Positions 16,959 to 25,940 of a stretch of 64,000 nt of DNA are shown piece by piece. Source of the DNA: an uncultured Chloroflexota bacterium (GTDB taxonomy: Bacteria; Chloroflexota; Anaerolineae; Aggregatilineales; Phototrophicaceae); assembly GCA_937974245.1 (NCBI GenBank), contig CALJKV010000037.1, positions 62,001-126,000 of the forward strand, written 5' to 3'. A model generated the notes under the pieces. The model was not told the DNA's origin, searched no databases, and was given only the letters and a program-made list of their open reading frames with translations. Position numbers and translations under genes: made by a program. Every line of letters starts with the position of its first letter. The first letter of the stretch is position 1.

Positions 16959-18026
16959 TCACTTGCCCGTCTGGTATGTGCTGCTGGTCAGGGGCCAGTT
17001 GGGGGAAACGTCCATGTCCATGTCATCGCGGAGTCCGGACAGAAAACGGTAATGGGCGGCGGCGGCGATCATCGCGGCGTTATCCGTACACAGCTTGAGC
17101 GGCGGGTAACGCACGGGCAGATCGCTTTCGGCGCGGAGTGCCTGGCGCAGCGCCCCGTTGGCGCTCACCCCGCCCGCCATCAGAATCTCCGTCACGCCGT
17201 AGGCTCTGGCAGCGCGGACGGTCTTTTCCACCAGGCTTTCCACCAGCGCGGCCTGGAAGCTGGCAGCGGCATCATTCACGGAAACATCCGAACGTAATTT
17301 AGGGGACCTGTTCGCGCCGCTCTTGCGCCGTTTGTCGGCGGAAGGCTGCACGGTGACTTCCCGCATAACGGCGGTTTTGAGGCCGGAGAAGCTGAAATCA
17401 TAGCTGGAATCGCGCTTGGCACGCGGGAAATTATAGGCGGCACTATTGCCCTTCTGCGCGATCCGTTCGATATTTGGCCCGCCAGGGAATGGCAGTCCTA
17501 AGAGTCGCCCCACTTTGTCGAAGGCCTCACCCGCCGCATCGTCTATGGTGCCGCCCAGTCGCTCGTAGACGCCATGCCCCTGCATCAGCAGCAGTTCACT
17601 GTGACCGCCGGAGACGATCAGCACCAGTACCGGGAAGACAATCTCGCGCTGCGGTTCGGTCAGCCACAGGGAATATACATGGCCTTCCAGGTGGTTGATG
17701 CCCAGCAGCGGCTTACCGGCAGCCAGCGCCACACCCTTCGCATAGTTCACGCCCACCAGCAGCGACCCGACCAGCCCCGGCCCGCGCGTCACGGCCACTG
17801 CATCCAGGCGATTGTAGTCCACGCTCGCCTCGCTGATGGCCTGTTCAACCACCGTGCCAATCGCCTCGATATGCGCCCGTGACGCCATCTCCGGGAAAAC
17901 GCCGCCAAACTGCGCGTGCAGGTCAATCTGCGACGCAACGATGTTCGAGCGGATCGTGCGGCCATCTTCAATGACCGCCGCTGCGGTTTCATCACACGAT
18001 GTTTCAATACCGAGTATCAGAGTCAT
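16959..18026 (-). CDS. tsaD: tRNA N6-adenosine threonylcarbamoyltransferase
   Basis: 355 aa from ATG 18026, where the family N-terminus MTLILGIETSCDETAAAV begins; a frame extending to 18116 adds 30 residues without family similarity. ASKHA-fold ATPase that makes t6A37 in ANN-decoding tRNAs together with TsaB/TsaE and TsaC. Metal-binding HLEGHVYS, VSGGHSEL, DDAAGEAFDKVGR and the C-terminal AGGVSAN are all present. A Lys/Arg/Ser-rich insert (about residues 240-258) makes it slightly longer than the usual 335-345 aa. Confidence 0.97.
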   Translation of the reverse strand: MTLILGIETSCDETAAAVIEDGRTIRSNIVASQIDLHAQFGGVFPEMASRAHIEAIGTVVEQAISEASVDYNRLDAVAVTRGPGLVGSLLVGVNYAKGVALAAGKPLLGINHLEGHVYSLWLTEPQREIVFPVLVLIVSGGHSELLLMQGHGVYERLGGTIDDAAGEAFDKVGRLLGLPFPGGPNIERIAQKGNSAAYNFPRAKRDSSYDFSFSGLKTAVMREVTVQPSADKRRKSGANRSPKLRSDVSVNDAAASFQAALVESLVEKTVRAARAYGVTEILMAGGVSANGALRQALRAESDLPVRYPPLKLCTDNAAMIAAAAHYRFLSGLRDDMDMDVSPNWPLTSSTYQTGK

Positions 18027-18208
18027 GTTGTTGCTGTCCCTGGCCTGCTTGTAAGATGTTCTTGCTGCCGCTCGTGAAAATAGCATGTCGGAATGGACGA
18101 TGGCCGGGTGTCGCATGGTGGAACACCCGCATAGGCGTCGTCTAGCCGTAAGGAAATTTCATGAGAACAGACTGTCCGCCAACTGTAGCGCAGCGCCCGC
18201 TATTTGAA

Positions 18209-18241
18209 AAGGGGGACACGCCGCCAGCGGCCTTCCCCCTT
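18209..18241 (-). terminator. Rho-independent terminator of the LLM oxidoreductase gene
   Basis: Read on the minus strand: AAGGGGGA, an inner perfect GCCGC/GCGGC hairpin, TCCCCCTT and then TTCAAATAG. It lies 60 nt past the stop of the gene at 18301-19305. Confidence 0.75.
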
Positions 18242-18300
18242 CCTCTCGTATTCAGTCCTCGCAATATTGCCTGTTTTCAGGCCGCAGTACCCGCCATGAC

Positions 18301-19305
18301 TTAACGGAAATGCGGGATGACATGCTCGGCGTATTCGGCCACAATACGCTCTTCTTCGCCGCACATCAGATAAATATTGAACTGGGTCGCGCCCGCTGCT
18401 TCCAGTTCCTTGATCTTCTGGACGTGCTTTTCCACCGGCCCCAGAATCCCGAAACTATCCACAATGTCATTGGAGATAAAACCGAGGTGATCGGCATCCT
18501 TATCGGCGTGATGCTTGTAATCGTAGCCTTTGCGCCCTTCAATATAGTCTGTCAGTCGCGCCGGAATATCGCCGCCCCCGTCGCGTCCGTACTTTTCCAC
18601 GATGTCCGCTACGTGGTTGCCGACCATCGCCGGGAACCAGCGCGTCTGCCTGCGGGCCGTCTCCATATCACCCACCCACACCGGGGCGGCGGACATCACC
18701 CGGAAATTCGACATATCACGCCCGGCAGCTTTCCCGGCGGCTTTAGCCTGGTCGCTGAACCACTTCACCAACCAGGGGTCGGCCAATTGGATAATCAGGC
18801 CGTCGCCCGCTTCGCCTGCGCCCTTGAGCGCCTTCGGGCCGTAAGCGGCAATCCAGGCTGGCATTTCGTAACCGTTCGCCCAGGGGAACTGCACTTCGGC
18901 GGCGTCCTCGTCATACTTCACCGCTTCACCGCGTATCATACGCTTGACGGCATCGGCAAACTCAACCATCGTCCCAACGGTCATCGGCTTTTTGCCCAGC
19001 ACGCGCCGCGAACTGTCGCCGCGCCCCAGCCCCATATCGAAGCGCCCGCCGCTTTGCAGTGCCAGCGTCGCGAACATGCTGGCAGCCACCGACCATTCGC
19101 GTACACCGGGGTTAGTCACACACGGGCCAAAGTGCATATGGTCGGTATGTTCCATGCACATCGCCATTGTCGGGTAGCAGTCGCGCCACAGGATATGGGA
19201 ATCAAAAAACCAGGCATAGGTGAATCCGGCGACTTCGGCCTGCTTACACAGGGCTACAGTGCGCTTAGGGTCAATGTCGCCTTTAAAGGTAATCGCAAAT
19301 TCCAT
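18301..19305 (-). CDS. LLM-class (luciferase-like) flavin/F420-dependent oxidoreductase
   Basis: 334 aa, TIM-barrel luciferase-like monooxygenase fold. Diagnostic segments: MEFAITFKGDIDP at the N terminus, GLGRGDSSRRVLGKKP (phosphate/cofactor loop) and PAWIAAYGPKALKGAGEAGDGLIIQ. These match the subfamily that TIGRFAM calls F420-dependent CPS_4043-type, from memory. The cofactor may be F420 or FMN and the substrate is unknown. Monocistronic: own terminator downstream, and divergent from the secreted protein at 19504. Confidence 0.88.
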   Translation of the reverse strand: MEFAITFKGDIDPKRTVALCKQAEVAGFTYAWFFDSHILWRDCYPTMAMCMEHTDHMHFGPCVTNPGVREWSVAASMFATLALQSGGRFDMGLGRGDSSRRVLGKKPMTVGTMVEFADAVKRMIRGEAVKYDEDAAEVQFPWANGYEMPAWIAAYGPKALKGAGEAGDGLIIQLADPWLVKWFSDQAKAAGKAAGRDMSNFRVMSAAPVWVGDMETARRQTRWFPAMVGNHVADIVEKYGRDGGGDIPARLTDYIEGRKGYDYKHHADKDADHLGFISNDIVDSFGILGPVEKHVQKIKELEAAGATQFNIYLMCGEEERIVAEYAEHVIPHFR

Positions 19306-19503
19306 GATAAAAACTCCCTTTTTTTGATAAGTTTGCGTGTGGGGATGTCACATCACCCGACTCATAAGCTGATTGTACTGAATCATCCAGGGAAAATGCC
19401 AATTCGTACAATTTCGCACAATCTAAAGTCCTGTTCACTACATTCATTTCGTAGCTTACAATACAAGCAACCGGTTTTTATTAAATGGAGTAGGGAGGGT
19501 GAC

Positions 19504-20379
19504 ATGAAACGACGAACGGCTTTTCATCATGTTCGCTGGGTCGCTTTATCGGTTCTGGTGCTGCTGTTATTATCTTTCGCCCTGATTCAAGCCCAGGATA
19601 CACCAACACAATGTCCGCTGGGGCACGGTTACTGGAAAAATCAGGCCGCATGGCCGGTAACTGAACTGGCCCTCGGCGGCCAGACATATAATCAGGCAGA
19701 ACTGCTGATTCTCTTGAATGCACCGTCTGCCGGAGATGCCAGCCTGATCCTGGCGCACCAGTTGATCGCGGCTAAACTCAATATGGCGAGCGGGCTGGAT
19801 GCGACGGTAGTCAGCGGCGTTATCGCCCAGGCGGATACCCTGCTTTCGGGATTCACGGATAAGCTGCCCTATGCGGTTGCGCCGTCCTCCACCGAAGGAC
19901 AAACACTGGTGAATCTGGCGACTATTCTGGAAAGTTACAATAGCGGCCTGCTGGCTGTTGGATGTGCCACTGCAACGCCAGAAGCCACCCCAGAAGCCAC
20001 CCCAGAGGCAACACCCGAACCCGGTGATGATAACGGCCTGCCGATTACCATCATCATCGAAGGCCCGGTAGAAGCCATCAATATCAATATCATCACGATC
20101 TACAACATCAACATCGAACTGGACATGGATGACCCGATCCTGACCGTTCTCAAGATTGGCGACGTGATCCGCGTGGAGGGCAATGCCGACTATCGCGGCA
20201 ATACAATCATCATTGTGGTGGTGAATATCATCTTCATCAATGTGGATGTAGTGGTGTTCGATGGTCAGGTCTGGCGCGATGATGAGGGCTGCGGTAATCC
20301 ACCGCCCCCCTGGGCACCGGCCAACGGATGGCGGCGGCGCTGTGAAAGCGGCGGCAACGAGTCGAGCGGCAGTAAATAA
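19504..20379 (+). CDS. Secreted protein with GHGYWKN domain and Ile/Asn/Val-rich tail
   Basis: 291 aa from ATG 19504 (GGAGGG upstream); the open frame extends to 18310 but that part is the mirror of the LLM gene. Signal peptide 1-31. Residues 35-158 form a domain beginning CPLGHGYWKNQAAWPV and containing GDASLILAHQLIAAKLN, which I have seen only in secreted proteins of unknown function. A short ATPE repeat (159-172) follows, then a region of alternating Ile/Asn/Val (EAININIITIYNINIEL..., IIIVVVNIIFINVDVVV) consistent with stacked beta strands as in DUF5666-like domains. Ends in a Gly/Ser/Arg-rich tail. Confidence 0.75.
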   Translation: MKRRTAFHHVRWVALSVLVLLLLSFALIQAQDTPTQCPLGHGYWKNQAAWPVTELALGGQTYNQAELLILLNAPSAGDASLILAHQLIAAKLNMASGLDATVVSGVIAQADTLLSGFTDKLPYAVAPSSTEGQTLVNLATILESYNSGLLAVGCATATPEATPEATPEATPEPGDDNGLPITIIIEGPVEAININIITIYNINIELDMDDPILTVLKIGDVIRVEGNADYRGNTIIIVVVNIIFINVDVVVFDGQVWRDDEGCGNPPPPWAPANGWRRRCESGGNESSGSK

Positions 20380-20391
20380 ACGCACATGTTT

Positions 20392-20416
20392 GGGGCGGGA
20401 AGGCTTTTCCCGCCCC
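20392..20416. terminator. Bidirectional terminator between convergent genes
   Basis: Perfect 10-bp stem GGGGCGGGAA / TTCCCGCCCC with a 5-nt loop, followed by ATTGTTATTT on the plus strand. It sits between the stops at 20379 (+) and 20421 (-). Confidence 0.85.
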
Positions 20417-20420
20417 ATTG

Positions 20421-21164
20421 TTATTTGTGCTCTGGGCCAGGTGTGATGACCACACGGAATCCGCCGATGTTATCCTGCATATAGGTCAGCAGCGCATAGA
20501 CCAGAACGACCAGCCCCAGCATTTCGCATAGCTCTTCCAGGGTGCCTATCGCTGAAAACAGCAGACTTGTACCCTCATTGAGATACCATAGATTGGCGCT
20601 AACCGCCTCTACAAACAGCGCCCCGCCGACATACAGCAGTCCCGCCAGGATGAATAGGCGGCGCGTTCGCCCGTGCAACCGCATGACAAATGGCACATAC
20701 GCCACCCCGATCAGCAGTACCACAGCCGCCCCTACCAATACCCAGCCAAAATGCAGGAATCCCGTCAATTGCAGTGATTCTTGCAAAGGGGTGGTCAGTT
20801 TTTCGTGAATGACCGCGGCTTCATCCAGCGAAAGATACAGGAAAATCCACCCCAATACCTGCCAGCGGCGGGAATCACTCCCGTTCGTTTGCCGTTTGAC
20901 ATGGGCGATAACCCATAGCAAGACAGCACAGATCAACAACAGCAGCGTTGAGTACCAGGTCGGGATATTCCCCTCCCGGTTGACGTTGAAGGCCAGTACC
21001 GTCTGGTAAATAAAATAGGTGGAATGTACGCCCAACACCCATTCCAGCGCCTTCCCCGCGATACTGACCAGGCACAGGAAAACAGAAATGCCGCCCAGGA
21101 CGAGTGTCATCCGGCGCGGCGACAGCGTGATGAACAGGCTATTTATTTCCATTCCGGTTGGCAC
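20421..21164 (-). CDS. Seven-TM conserved membrane protein, unknown function
   Basis: 247 aa (ATG at 21152 is an alternative start). Seven hydrophobic helices: about 18-38, 45-60, 70-88, 102-118, 135-160, 170-190 and 215-235. A conserved acidic motif YLSLDEAAVIHEKL lies near the fourth helix and is the only functional hint. I do not recognise a characterised family. Start is 3 nt after the stop of the PASTA-protein gene, so the two are co-transcribed. Confidence 0.7.
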   Translation of the reverse strand: MPTGMEINSLFITLSPRRMTLVLGGISVFLCLVSIAGKALEWVLGVHSTYFIYQTVLAFNVNREGNIPTWYSTLLLLICAVLLWVIAHVKRQTNGSDSRRWQVLGWIFLYLSLDEAAVIHEKLTTPLQESLQLTGFLHFGWVLVGAAVVLLIGVAYVPFVMRLHGRTRRLFILAGLLYVGGALFVEAVSANLWYLNEGTSLLFSAIGTLEELCEMLGLVVLVYALLTYMQDNIGGFRVVITPGPEHK

Positions 21165-21167
21165 CGG

Positions 21168-22235
21168 TCAGCGCGGCATGATACAAAGTGTCAGCCGCCC
21201 CTCGGTAGCCGCCGGGCAAGAGTGCGGCAAGTCATCCGTCAGACTCTCCACGTCAAACGCCGCGCCCCAGAAAATCACCGACGCGCCGATGTCCAGACGA
21301 GCGACCACATCGCAGGGCTGCGGCGGCTCATCCTCGGCAGGACTACCATTCGTGAAGAAGATGCACTGTCCTGGCGCGAGTAACCGCGTGCTCGCTACCG
21401 GGCTGATGTTCGCACCAAATAATGAGGGATCGGCCAAGTTGACCGCCGCGCCCAAAGGTGGCGCGAAGTTGTTGCGTACCAGGAAGCCTTCCAGCGGTAA
21501 CCACTGGTCGGTTGAAGTGTTGATTACCGCTAACCGGTCAGTCGTATAGGCGAAGTAAACATATTCGGCGGTATCCCCGGCAGCGCCCCCGCCTGAAAGG
21601 TAAAATTCGCAGCGCCCCGGATTCGCAACAGGGCAAACCGCCCGTTCCACACTATCCTGAATAATACTGAACCGGGTGACACCGCCCGCGCCCGTCCAGA
21701 AATGCTCGCCAGTGTTATTGGTTACCAGCCAGTTCTGGATCGTGGAACATTCATCGAGGCCTTTTGGGCCGTTGCGCCCGATGGCCCACACTTGCACGCA
21801 CTGGCCGTCCCGCAGAGAGGAAGCCCAGCGAGTTGCCGCCAGCGAAGCCGGGCTGCCATCCACCGACTGGAAGCGAATGCCCGTTAAGTCGAGTGCGCCG
21901 CCGGCCTGGTTCACCAGTGTCAGATCGTTGTCATCATAGAGCAGGAGGGCATTTGGCGCACGCAACACCATCACCGCCACCCGATCGCCCGGCGCGACCT
22001 GTGAACCGGGTGCTATAGATTGAATACTGACTGCGTTTTGAGGCAGCCCGGATTCCATTGTCCAGGGGATACTTTCCTGAGCGCCCAGCCCCAGACCGGC
22101 ACGGTTGAGTTGAGCGGCAGCCTGGGGCAGGCTCAACCCTACGATGTCCGGCATGGTGACGGTATCCTGCGCGGCAGTAAGGAGCGGGACAACTGCCATG
22201 AACACCATAACCAGCAGGCTATTCCACCTTTTCAT
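21168..22235 (-). CDS. Secreted single-PASTA-domain protein
   Basis: About 355 aa from ATG 22235 (MKRWNSLLVM; the frame extends six codons further). Signal peptide 1-22, cleaved near LTAAQ. A PASTA domain (about 26-92: MPDIVGLSLPQAAAQLNRAGL...IAPGSQVAPGDRVAVMV) is the module that binds uncrosslinked peptidoglycan or beta-lactams in PknB/PBP proteins. The rest is a lamin-tail-like beta region (LLLYDDNDLTLVNQAGGALDLTGIRF) with repeats of that style. A role at the cell surface is likely; no kinase is attached. Upstream partner of the membrane protein at 20421. Confidence 0.75.
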   Translation of the reverse strand: MKRWNSLLVMVFMAVVPLLTAAQDTVTMPDIVGLSLPQAAAQLNRAGLGLGAQESIPWTMESGLPQNAVSIQSIAPGSQVAPGDRVAVMVLRAPNALLLYDDNDLTLVNQAGGALDLTGIRFQSVDGSPASLAATRWASSLRDGQCVQVWAIGRNGPKGLDECSTIQNWLVTNNTGEHFWTGAGGVTRFSIIQDSVERAVCPVANPGRCEFYLSGGGAAGDTAEYVYFAYTTDRLAVINTSTDQWLPLEGFLVRNNFAPPLGAAVNLADPSLFGANISPVASTRLLAPGQCIFFTNGSPAEDEPPQPCDVVARLDIGASVIFWGAAFDVESLTDDLPHSCPAATEGRLTLCIMPR

Positions 22236-22433
22236 CTCACACCATCCTCTCAAGATCGGCTGTTGGTATCCATTGTACCTTTTTTCCGCCCTGAGTTTGT
22301 AGAAAGAACGGCATACTTGCCGCCCGGCGGGCAGGCAGAAGCCTTCTCTCTACAAATACAGGCTGTAGCGATGCTCTTCTGGGTGTCCACTGGGAGCGCA
22401 CATTGGCGCTCCCTTACTGACTCTGAAGTTGCT

Positions 22434-23984
22434 CTAGGCCCCACCGCAATAGCATTGCCCATCCCATGAGCAGCCCGGTGTCGCATTACATATCTGCTCG
22501 GGTGTGAGGCTGGGCGTAGGGACGACGGTTGGCGGCGCGACGAACTCGCGGTACATGAGGCCGGTGCTGGCGGAGCAGGCCACCTGCCCGTTAACCAGTG
22601 CCACGACTTCCCACGAGAACGAGAAGCCGTTCCCCGCCTGCCCCATATCGGCCAGTAAACTTGTATTGGGGGCGGCAGTCGTCATACTTAGGACATTTGC
22701 GCCAGTTTCGTTGTAGACATTCACCTGATACTGGGTTGCGCCGGGGGCAGCATCCCAGAAAAAGGTCGTCATGCCACCACCTAACCCGCCCAACGGGGAT
22801 GTTGGCTTGAAGTTGGCGCAGTTCGCCTGTCCCGCCGCCGGGCCGGAACTTACCGAGCCGCCCGACTGGTTGACCTGGGCAAAAGTCGCCAGCACTGCCT
22901 GAATATCCTCTAGCGTAGGGAGGACGATGGTGTAATGCAGCAGATTCCCCGGCAGCCCTTCCAGTGGTTGTAGTTCGGCCAGTTCTTCGGCAGTCAAGGG
23001 CCGGAAGCCTGTCCAGTCACCCACCAGACTCAACCCATCGGGCGATAGCTGCGCGGTCATTGTGAAGCCCGCCGGGATATTGAGGCCATCCACTTCGGCG
23101 TTGCCGGAAAGGGTGATGAGCTGGATGATATTGCCTGGCAGAATCCGCAGCGCAATCGTCGAGCCGATACGGATGTCCGCGCCATTGGCGGTAATATCCA
23201 CCTTGACGCCGTTTGGCCCCTGCACAACCAGCAGTGACGGCGGCGATTCTTCACAGACCGGGTCGCCTACCCCGGTGCGGAAGTAAAAGGCCTGCATCGG
23301 CGTGCGGCTTTCGGCCTTGATAATCGGCAGCCCGGACACATCAACGGCGGGATCCACTAATTGACGACTGATCCAACCAGGGCCGCTGGCATACAACACA
23401 CGCAGCCATCCCTGGTCGGCACTCAGGCCATCAGCGGTCAGTTCGGTATCGGCTGGCACACTCCCAACAATGTTGGCGTTGGTGGTGGCGCTACTGCGGA
23501 TATTCGCGCCGGTTGTCGTCGTCACGGTCACCGCGTCGGCCAGTTGCAGCGCATCTTCCGGCGCGACAGCGTTTTCGACCTGCACATCGCCCAACAGAAT
23601 AAAGGTTACGGCCTGCCCAGGTAAGCTGTTGGGGACATTGGCCTGGACATTCATCACGGCGATACCCCAGGCTTGCAGTGTCTCATCCAGTGGTGCGGTT
23701 TGAATAGTGTCCAGCAGGGCCAGCGTTGAACGATCCGCCGGCGTGCTAAAAAAGTTCTCGTCGACGGACTCGGCAAAAGTGGCATCCACCCGGTTATAAC
23801 CGTAACACGCGCTGTTGCGTTCCAGCGAGTCGCAGTTCGCCCCCAGTTCGCTCAGCGCTTGCTGTACCAGCGCCGGACAGGTGCCAGCGTCAGTCTGCGC
23901 CAGCCCGGAATCGGGGACTGCCAGCACGAACCCGCCGACCAGCAGCGCAACAGCAGCGATCCATAATAATGGTTGGTGTCGCAT
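22434..23984 (-). CDS. Secreted protein with SH3b domain
   Basis: 516 aa from ATG 23984 (an in-frame ATG at 24002 adds six residues). Signal peptide about 1-30. Residues 35-140 form a domain with conserved Cys (CPALVQQALSELGANC...ACYGYN) common in related secreted proteins. An SH3b domain (about 150-210: TGANIRSSATTNANIVGSV...GWLRVLY-GPGWIS) follows, then a beta-rich FecR-like stretch (IRIGSTIALRILPGNIIQLITLSGNAEVDG), a fibronectin-like region and a Cys-rich tail ending CNATPGCSWDGQCYCGG. Function unknown; adhesion or matrix role inferred. Confidence 0.75.
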   Translation of the reverse strand: MRHQPLLWIAAVALLVGGFVLAVPDSGLAQTDAGTCPALVQQALSELGANCDSLERNSACYGYNRVDATFAESVDENFFSTPADRSTLALLDTIQTAPLDETLQAWGIAVMNVQANVPNSLPGQAVTFILLGDVQVENAVAPEDALQLADAVTVTTTTGANIRSSATTNANIVGSVPADTELTADGLSADQGWLRVLYASGPGWISRQLVDPAVDVSGLPIIKAESRTPMQAFYFRTGVGDPVCEESPPSLLVVQGPNGVKVDITANGADIRIGSTIALRILPGNIIQLITLSGNAEVDGLNIPAGFTMTAQLSPDGLSLVGDWTGFRPLTAEELAELQPLEGLPGNLLHYTIVLPTLEDIQAVLATFAQVNQSGGSVSSGPAAGQANCANFKPTSPLGGLGGGMTTFFWDAAPGATQYQVNVYNETGANVLSMTTAAPNTSLLADMGQAGNGFSFSWEVVALVNGQVACSASTGLMYREFVAPPTVVPTPSLTPEQICNATPGCSWDGQCYCGGA

Positions 23985-24157
23985 GTTAAACACGCTCCTC
24001 ATCTATTTTCCCTCTCATGCAGTCACAGCCGTTTACCCCGCAACACGCCGGGCAAAGAAGGGTATCCCTGCGGGCACCCTGACTGTCATTGTATTGCGCT
24101 TATCGTATAGGAGATTCCTAACGTTTGCCTACAAAAATCCCGCAAAGATAGTTTGTC

Positions 24158-24354
24158 CTTTCAAACTTTATCTACAGGATTTAAACGCAAGAGAGCGCCC
24201 AGACGGACGCCCTATCTATCAGTAGCGTATGGGTGTGGCGAAGATTGTGCCGTTCGGCGGGGAGATCAGCGCTCAGGTCGATGAGGCCCTCAGCCAGCCA
24301 GTCTGCCGTCCGAGCCTCCAGGCACAGCTTACTGTACCCGGAGTTCAGGCCGGA
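24158..24354 (-). pseudogene. Decayed copy of the 3' end of the ATP-grasp ligase gene
   Basis: About 190 bp align with 25853-26069, the last codons and 3' flank of the ligase gene at 25941-27038, in the same orientation. Identity is high in the 3' flank (CTTTATCTACAGGATTTAAACG is shared) and lower inside the coding part. The copy lacks about 20 bp that include the stop codon, and stops aligning near 24354. The rest of 23985-24372 holds no gene. The two copies bracket the TIR-IMPase gene. Confidence 0.75.
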
Positions 24355-24372
24355 CAGAGTAACCTATTGAGC

Positions 24373-25674
24373 TTAACGTTTGTTTTCCTGGAGAATTGAC
24401 GTGAATGATTGGAAAATGTCTTCATTTGAGCAGGCCAGGATATTGCGACTCCGGTATGTCCAGTCCGATATCTGACCGGAATTCAGGTCGAATTCCTTGA
24501 CCACCGCCCCCGATATTTTGGGATTTCTGGCGTTGTTCACGATCACAGTGCTGGCAACCTGATCCCACATATAGCCATCCAGTTGAAAGAAGGAGTGTAA
24601 CCGGCCTGACGCCACATAAGCCATGGCAAGCTGACCACACCCCAGCGCCCGAACAAACTTGCAGGCCTTTGAAATCCGCCGGAACAGGTCGTCCTGGAAT
24701 AATTTGTCGGCCACCTCTTGGCGGGTGCTGATATGGGTAGCCACCGCTGCGTCATGGAGTGTTCGGATACTGGAATCGGCTGAAATCGGCGTGGTTTCGC
24801 CGGTTGAGATTTTCCACAGTCGGGATTGCTGTCCTTCGCAAGCATAGTAGACTTCGTTTGCTACCGGGTCAAACAGCGCACCGATAAATGGCAGGCCATG
24901 CTTCAGAACCCCGATGGCGCTGCAAAAGAACGGCAGGCGGCTGACAAAATTGCTGGTGCCATCCAGCGGGTCAATGACCCAGGTATACCCGTTCATATCA
25001 ACGCGCTCAAACAAGGCCTCATAAGGCAAGTTCTTGGCGGCTTCTTCCGAGATGATCGTCTCGTTCCGATACTCCGAAGACTCAATCAGCCGGATAACCT
25101 TGTTCTCGGCGGCGGTATCGGCATGGGTCGCGGCATTCTTGCGCTGATCCAGTTGAGAATAGTCTTTGAGACTGCGATTGTAGTGCATCATGATCGCGTG
25201 TCCGGCATCAATCGCAACCTCAATGGCAAAGACCAGCCGTTGATAGTCTTCTTCCGAAAAACTGGTGAGATTGGATGTTCCCCGCCGGAGGCGACTGAGC
25301 ACATCGCGCAGCCCGGATTCAAAACTCTGCGTGAAATCACAGTAATGCTTGGTTTGAAGTACCAGTCGAAAGCTGCCGATATCGGTATCGTCCAGTTTGA
25401 TCGGCAGAATAGTCTCCTGGGCGGTGTTGCCTTCTTTCACGAGATAAATGTCGAGTTCGATATTCACCCAATGAGAATGGATGGAATTCCTGGTTAGGAA
25501 TATGGCGAAGAAGTCACAGGTTTCAATCGCCAGGTCTATCGCTTTGGGGAAAGAGCCGCCCGCCTGAAAACTGACATCCATCAGGATTTCATGGCCGCGT
25601 GCTTCCAGAACGTCTTTAATCCGGGTGACCTGCTCCAGATCTTCGTGTGCATAAGAAAAAAAGATTGTTGCCAT
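24373..25674 (-). CDS. TIR domain fused to an inositol-monophosphatase-family phosphatase
   Basis: 433 aa. Residues 1-125 are a TIR domain (IFFSYAHED, D-V-S-F-Q-A-G-G-S-F, WVNIELD with Glu73 at the catalytic NADase position, ILPIKLDD). Residues 145-425 are a complete IMPase/CysQ-type phosphatase: metal-binding Glu210-Glu211 (IISEE), D235-PLD238-GT (motif A) and W370-D371-QVAS (motif B). Both halves therefore look catalytic. IMPase relatives act on inositol phosphates, fructose bisphosphate or 3'-phosphoadenosine nucleotides using Mg2+; TIRs cleave NAD or make cyclic ADP-ribose derivatives. I know of no described fusion of the two. No operon partner: flanks are a pseudogene fragment and the ligase gene it derives from. 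Confidence 0.88.
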   Translation of the reverse strand: MATIFFSYAHEDLEQVTRIKDVLEARGHEILMDVSFQAGGSFPKAIDLAIETCDFFAIFLTRNSIHSHWVNIELDIYLVKEGNTAQETILPIKLDDTDIGSFRLVLQTKHYCDFTQSFESGLRDVLSRLRRGTSNLTSFSEEDYQRLVFAIEVAIDAGHAIMMHYNRSLKDYSQLDQRKNAATHADTAAENKVIRLIESSEYRNETIISEEAAKNLPYEALFERVDMNGYTWVIDPLDGTSNFVSRLPFFCSAIGVLKHGLPFIGALFDPVANEVYYACEGQQSRLWKISTGETTPISADSSIRTLHDAAVATHISTRQEVADKLFQDDLFRRISKACKFVRALGCGQLAMAYVASGRLHSFFQLDGYMWDQVASTVIVNNARNPKISGAVVKEFDLNSGQISDWTYRSRNILACSNEDIFQSFTSILQENKR

Positions 25675-25940
25675 CTTTACTCAGCCTTGTTGATCGTACT
25701 ATCCCTTTATATTGAGTATAGTAAATATTTGCGCTTACTGGTTGATTTCGCGGCAATTCCCCCGATTAATGGGGTGTGGTCAGGCAGAATACGTGAAGCC
25801 GGGGATGTTTCTACGGACTGCATTTACAGAAACTCTGCCAGGCTGGTCTTTTTCTTTCAATCTTTATCTACAGGATTTAAACGCAAGAGAGCGTCCAGAC
25901 GGACGCCCTCTATATCAGTGGCGTATGGGTGTGGCGAAGA

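Noticed and set aside
18310..19503. N-terminal extension of the secreted protein across the LLM gene
   Set aside because: It is antisense to an obvious oxidoreductase and lacks a signal peptide or ribosome-binding site; the signal peptide begins at 19504.
19980..20020. Short tandem repeat (GAAGCCACCCCA units) as possible CRISPR or minisatellite
   Set aside because: It is three to four in-frame ATPE repeats inside a linker; no spacers. No CRISPR array was found anywhere in the window.
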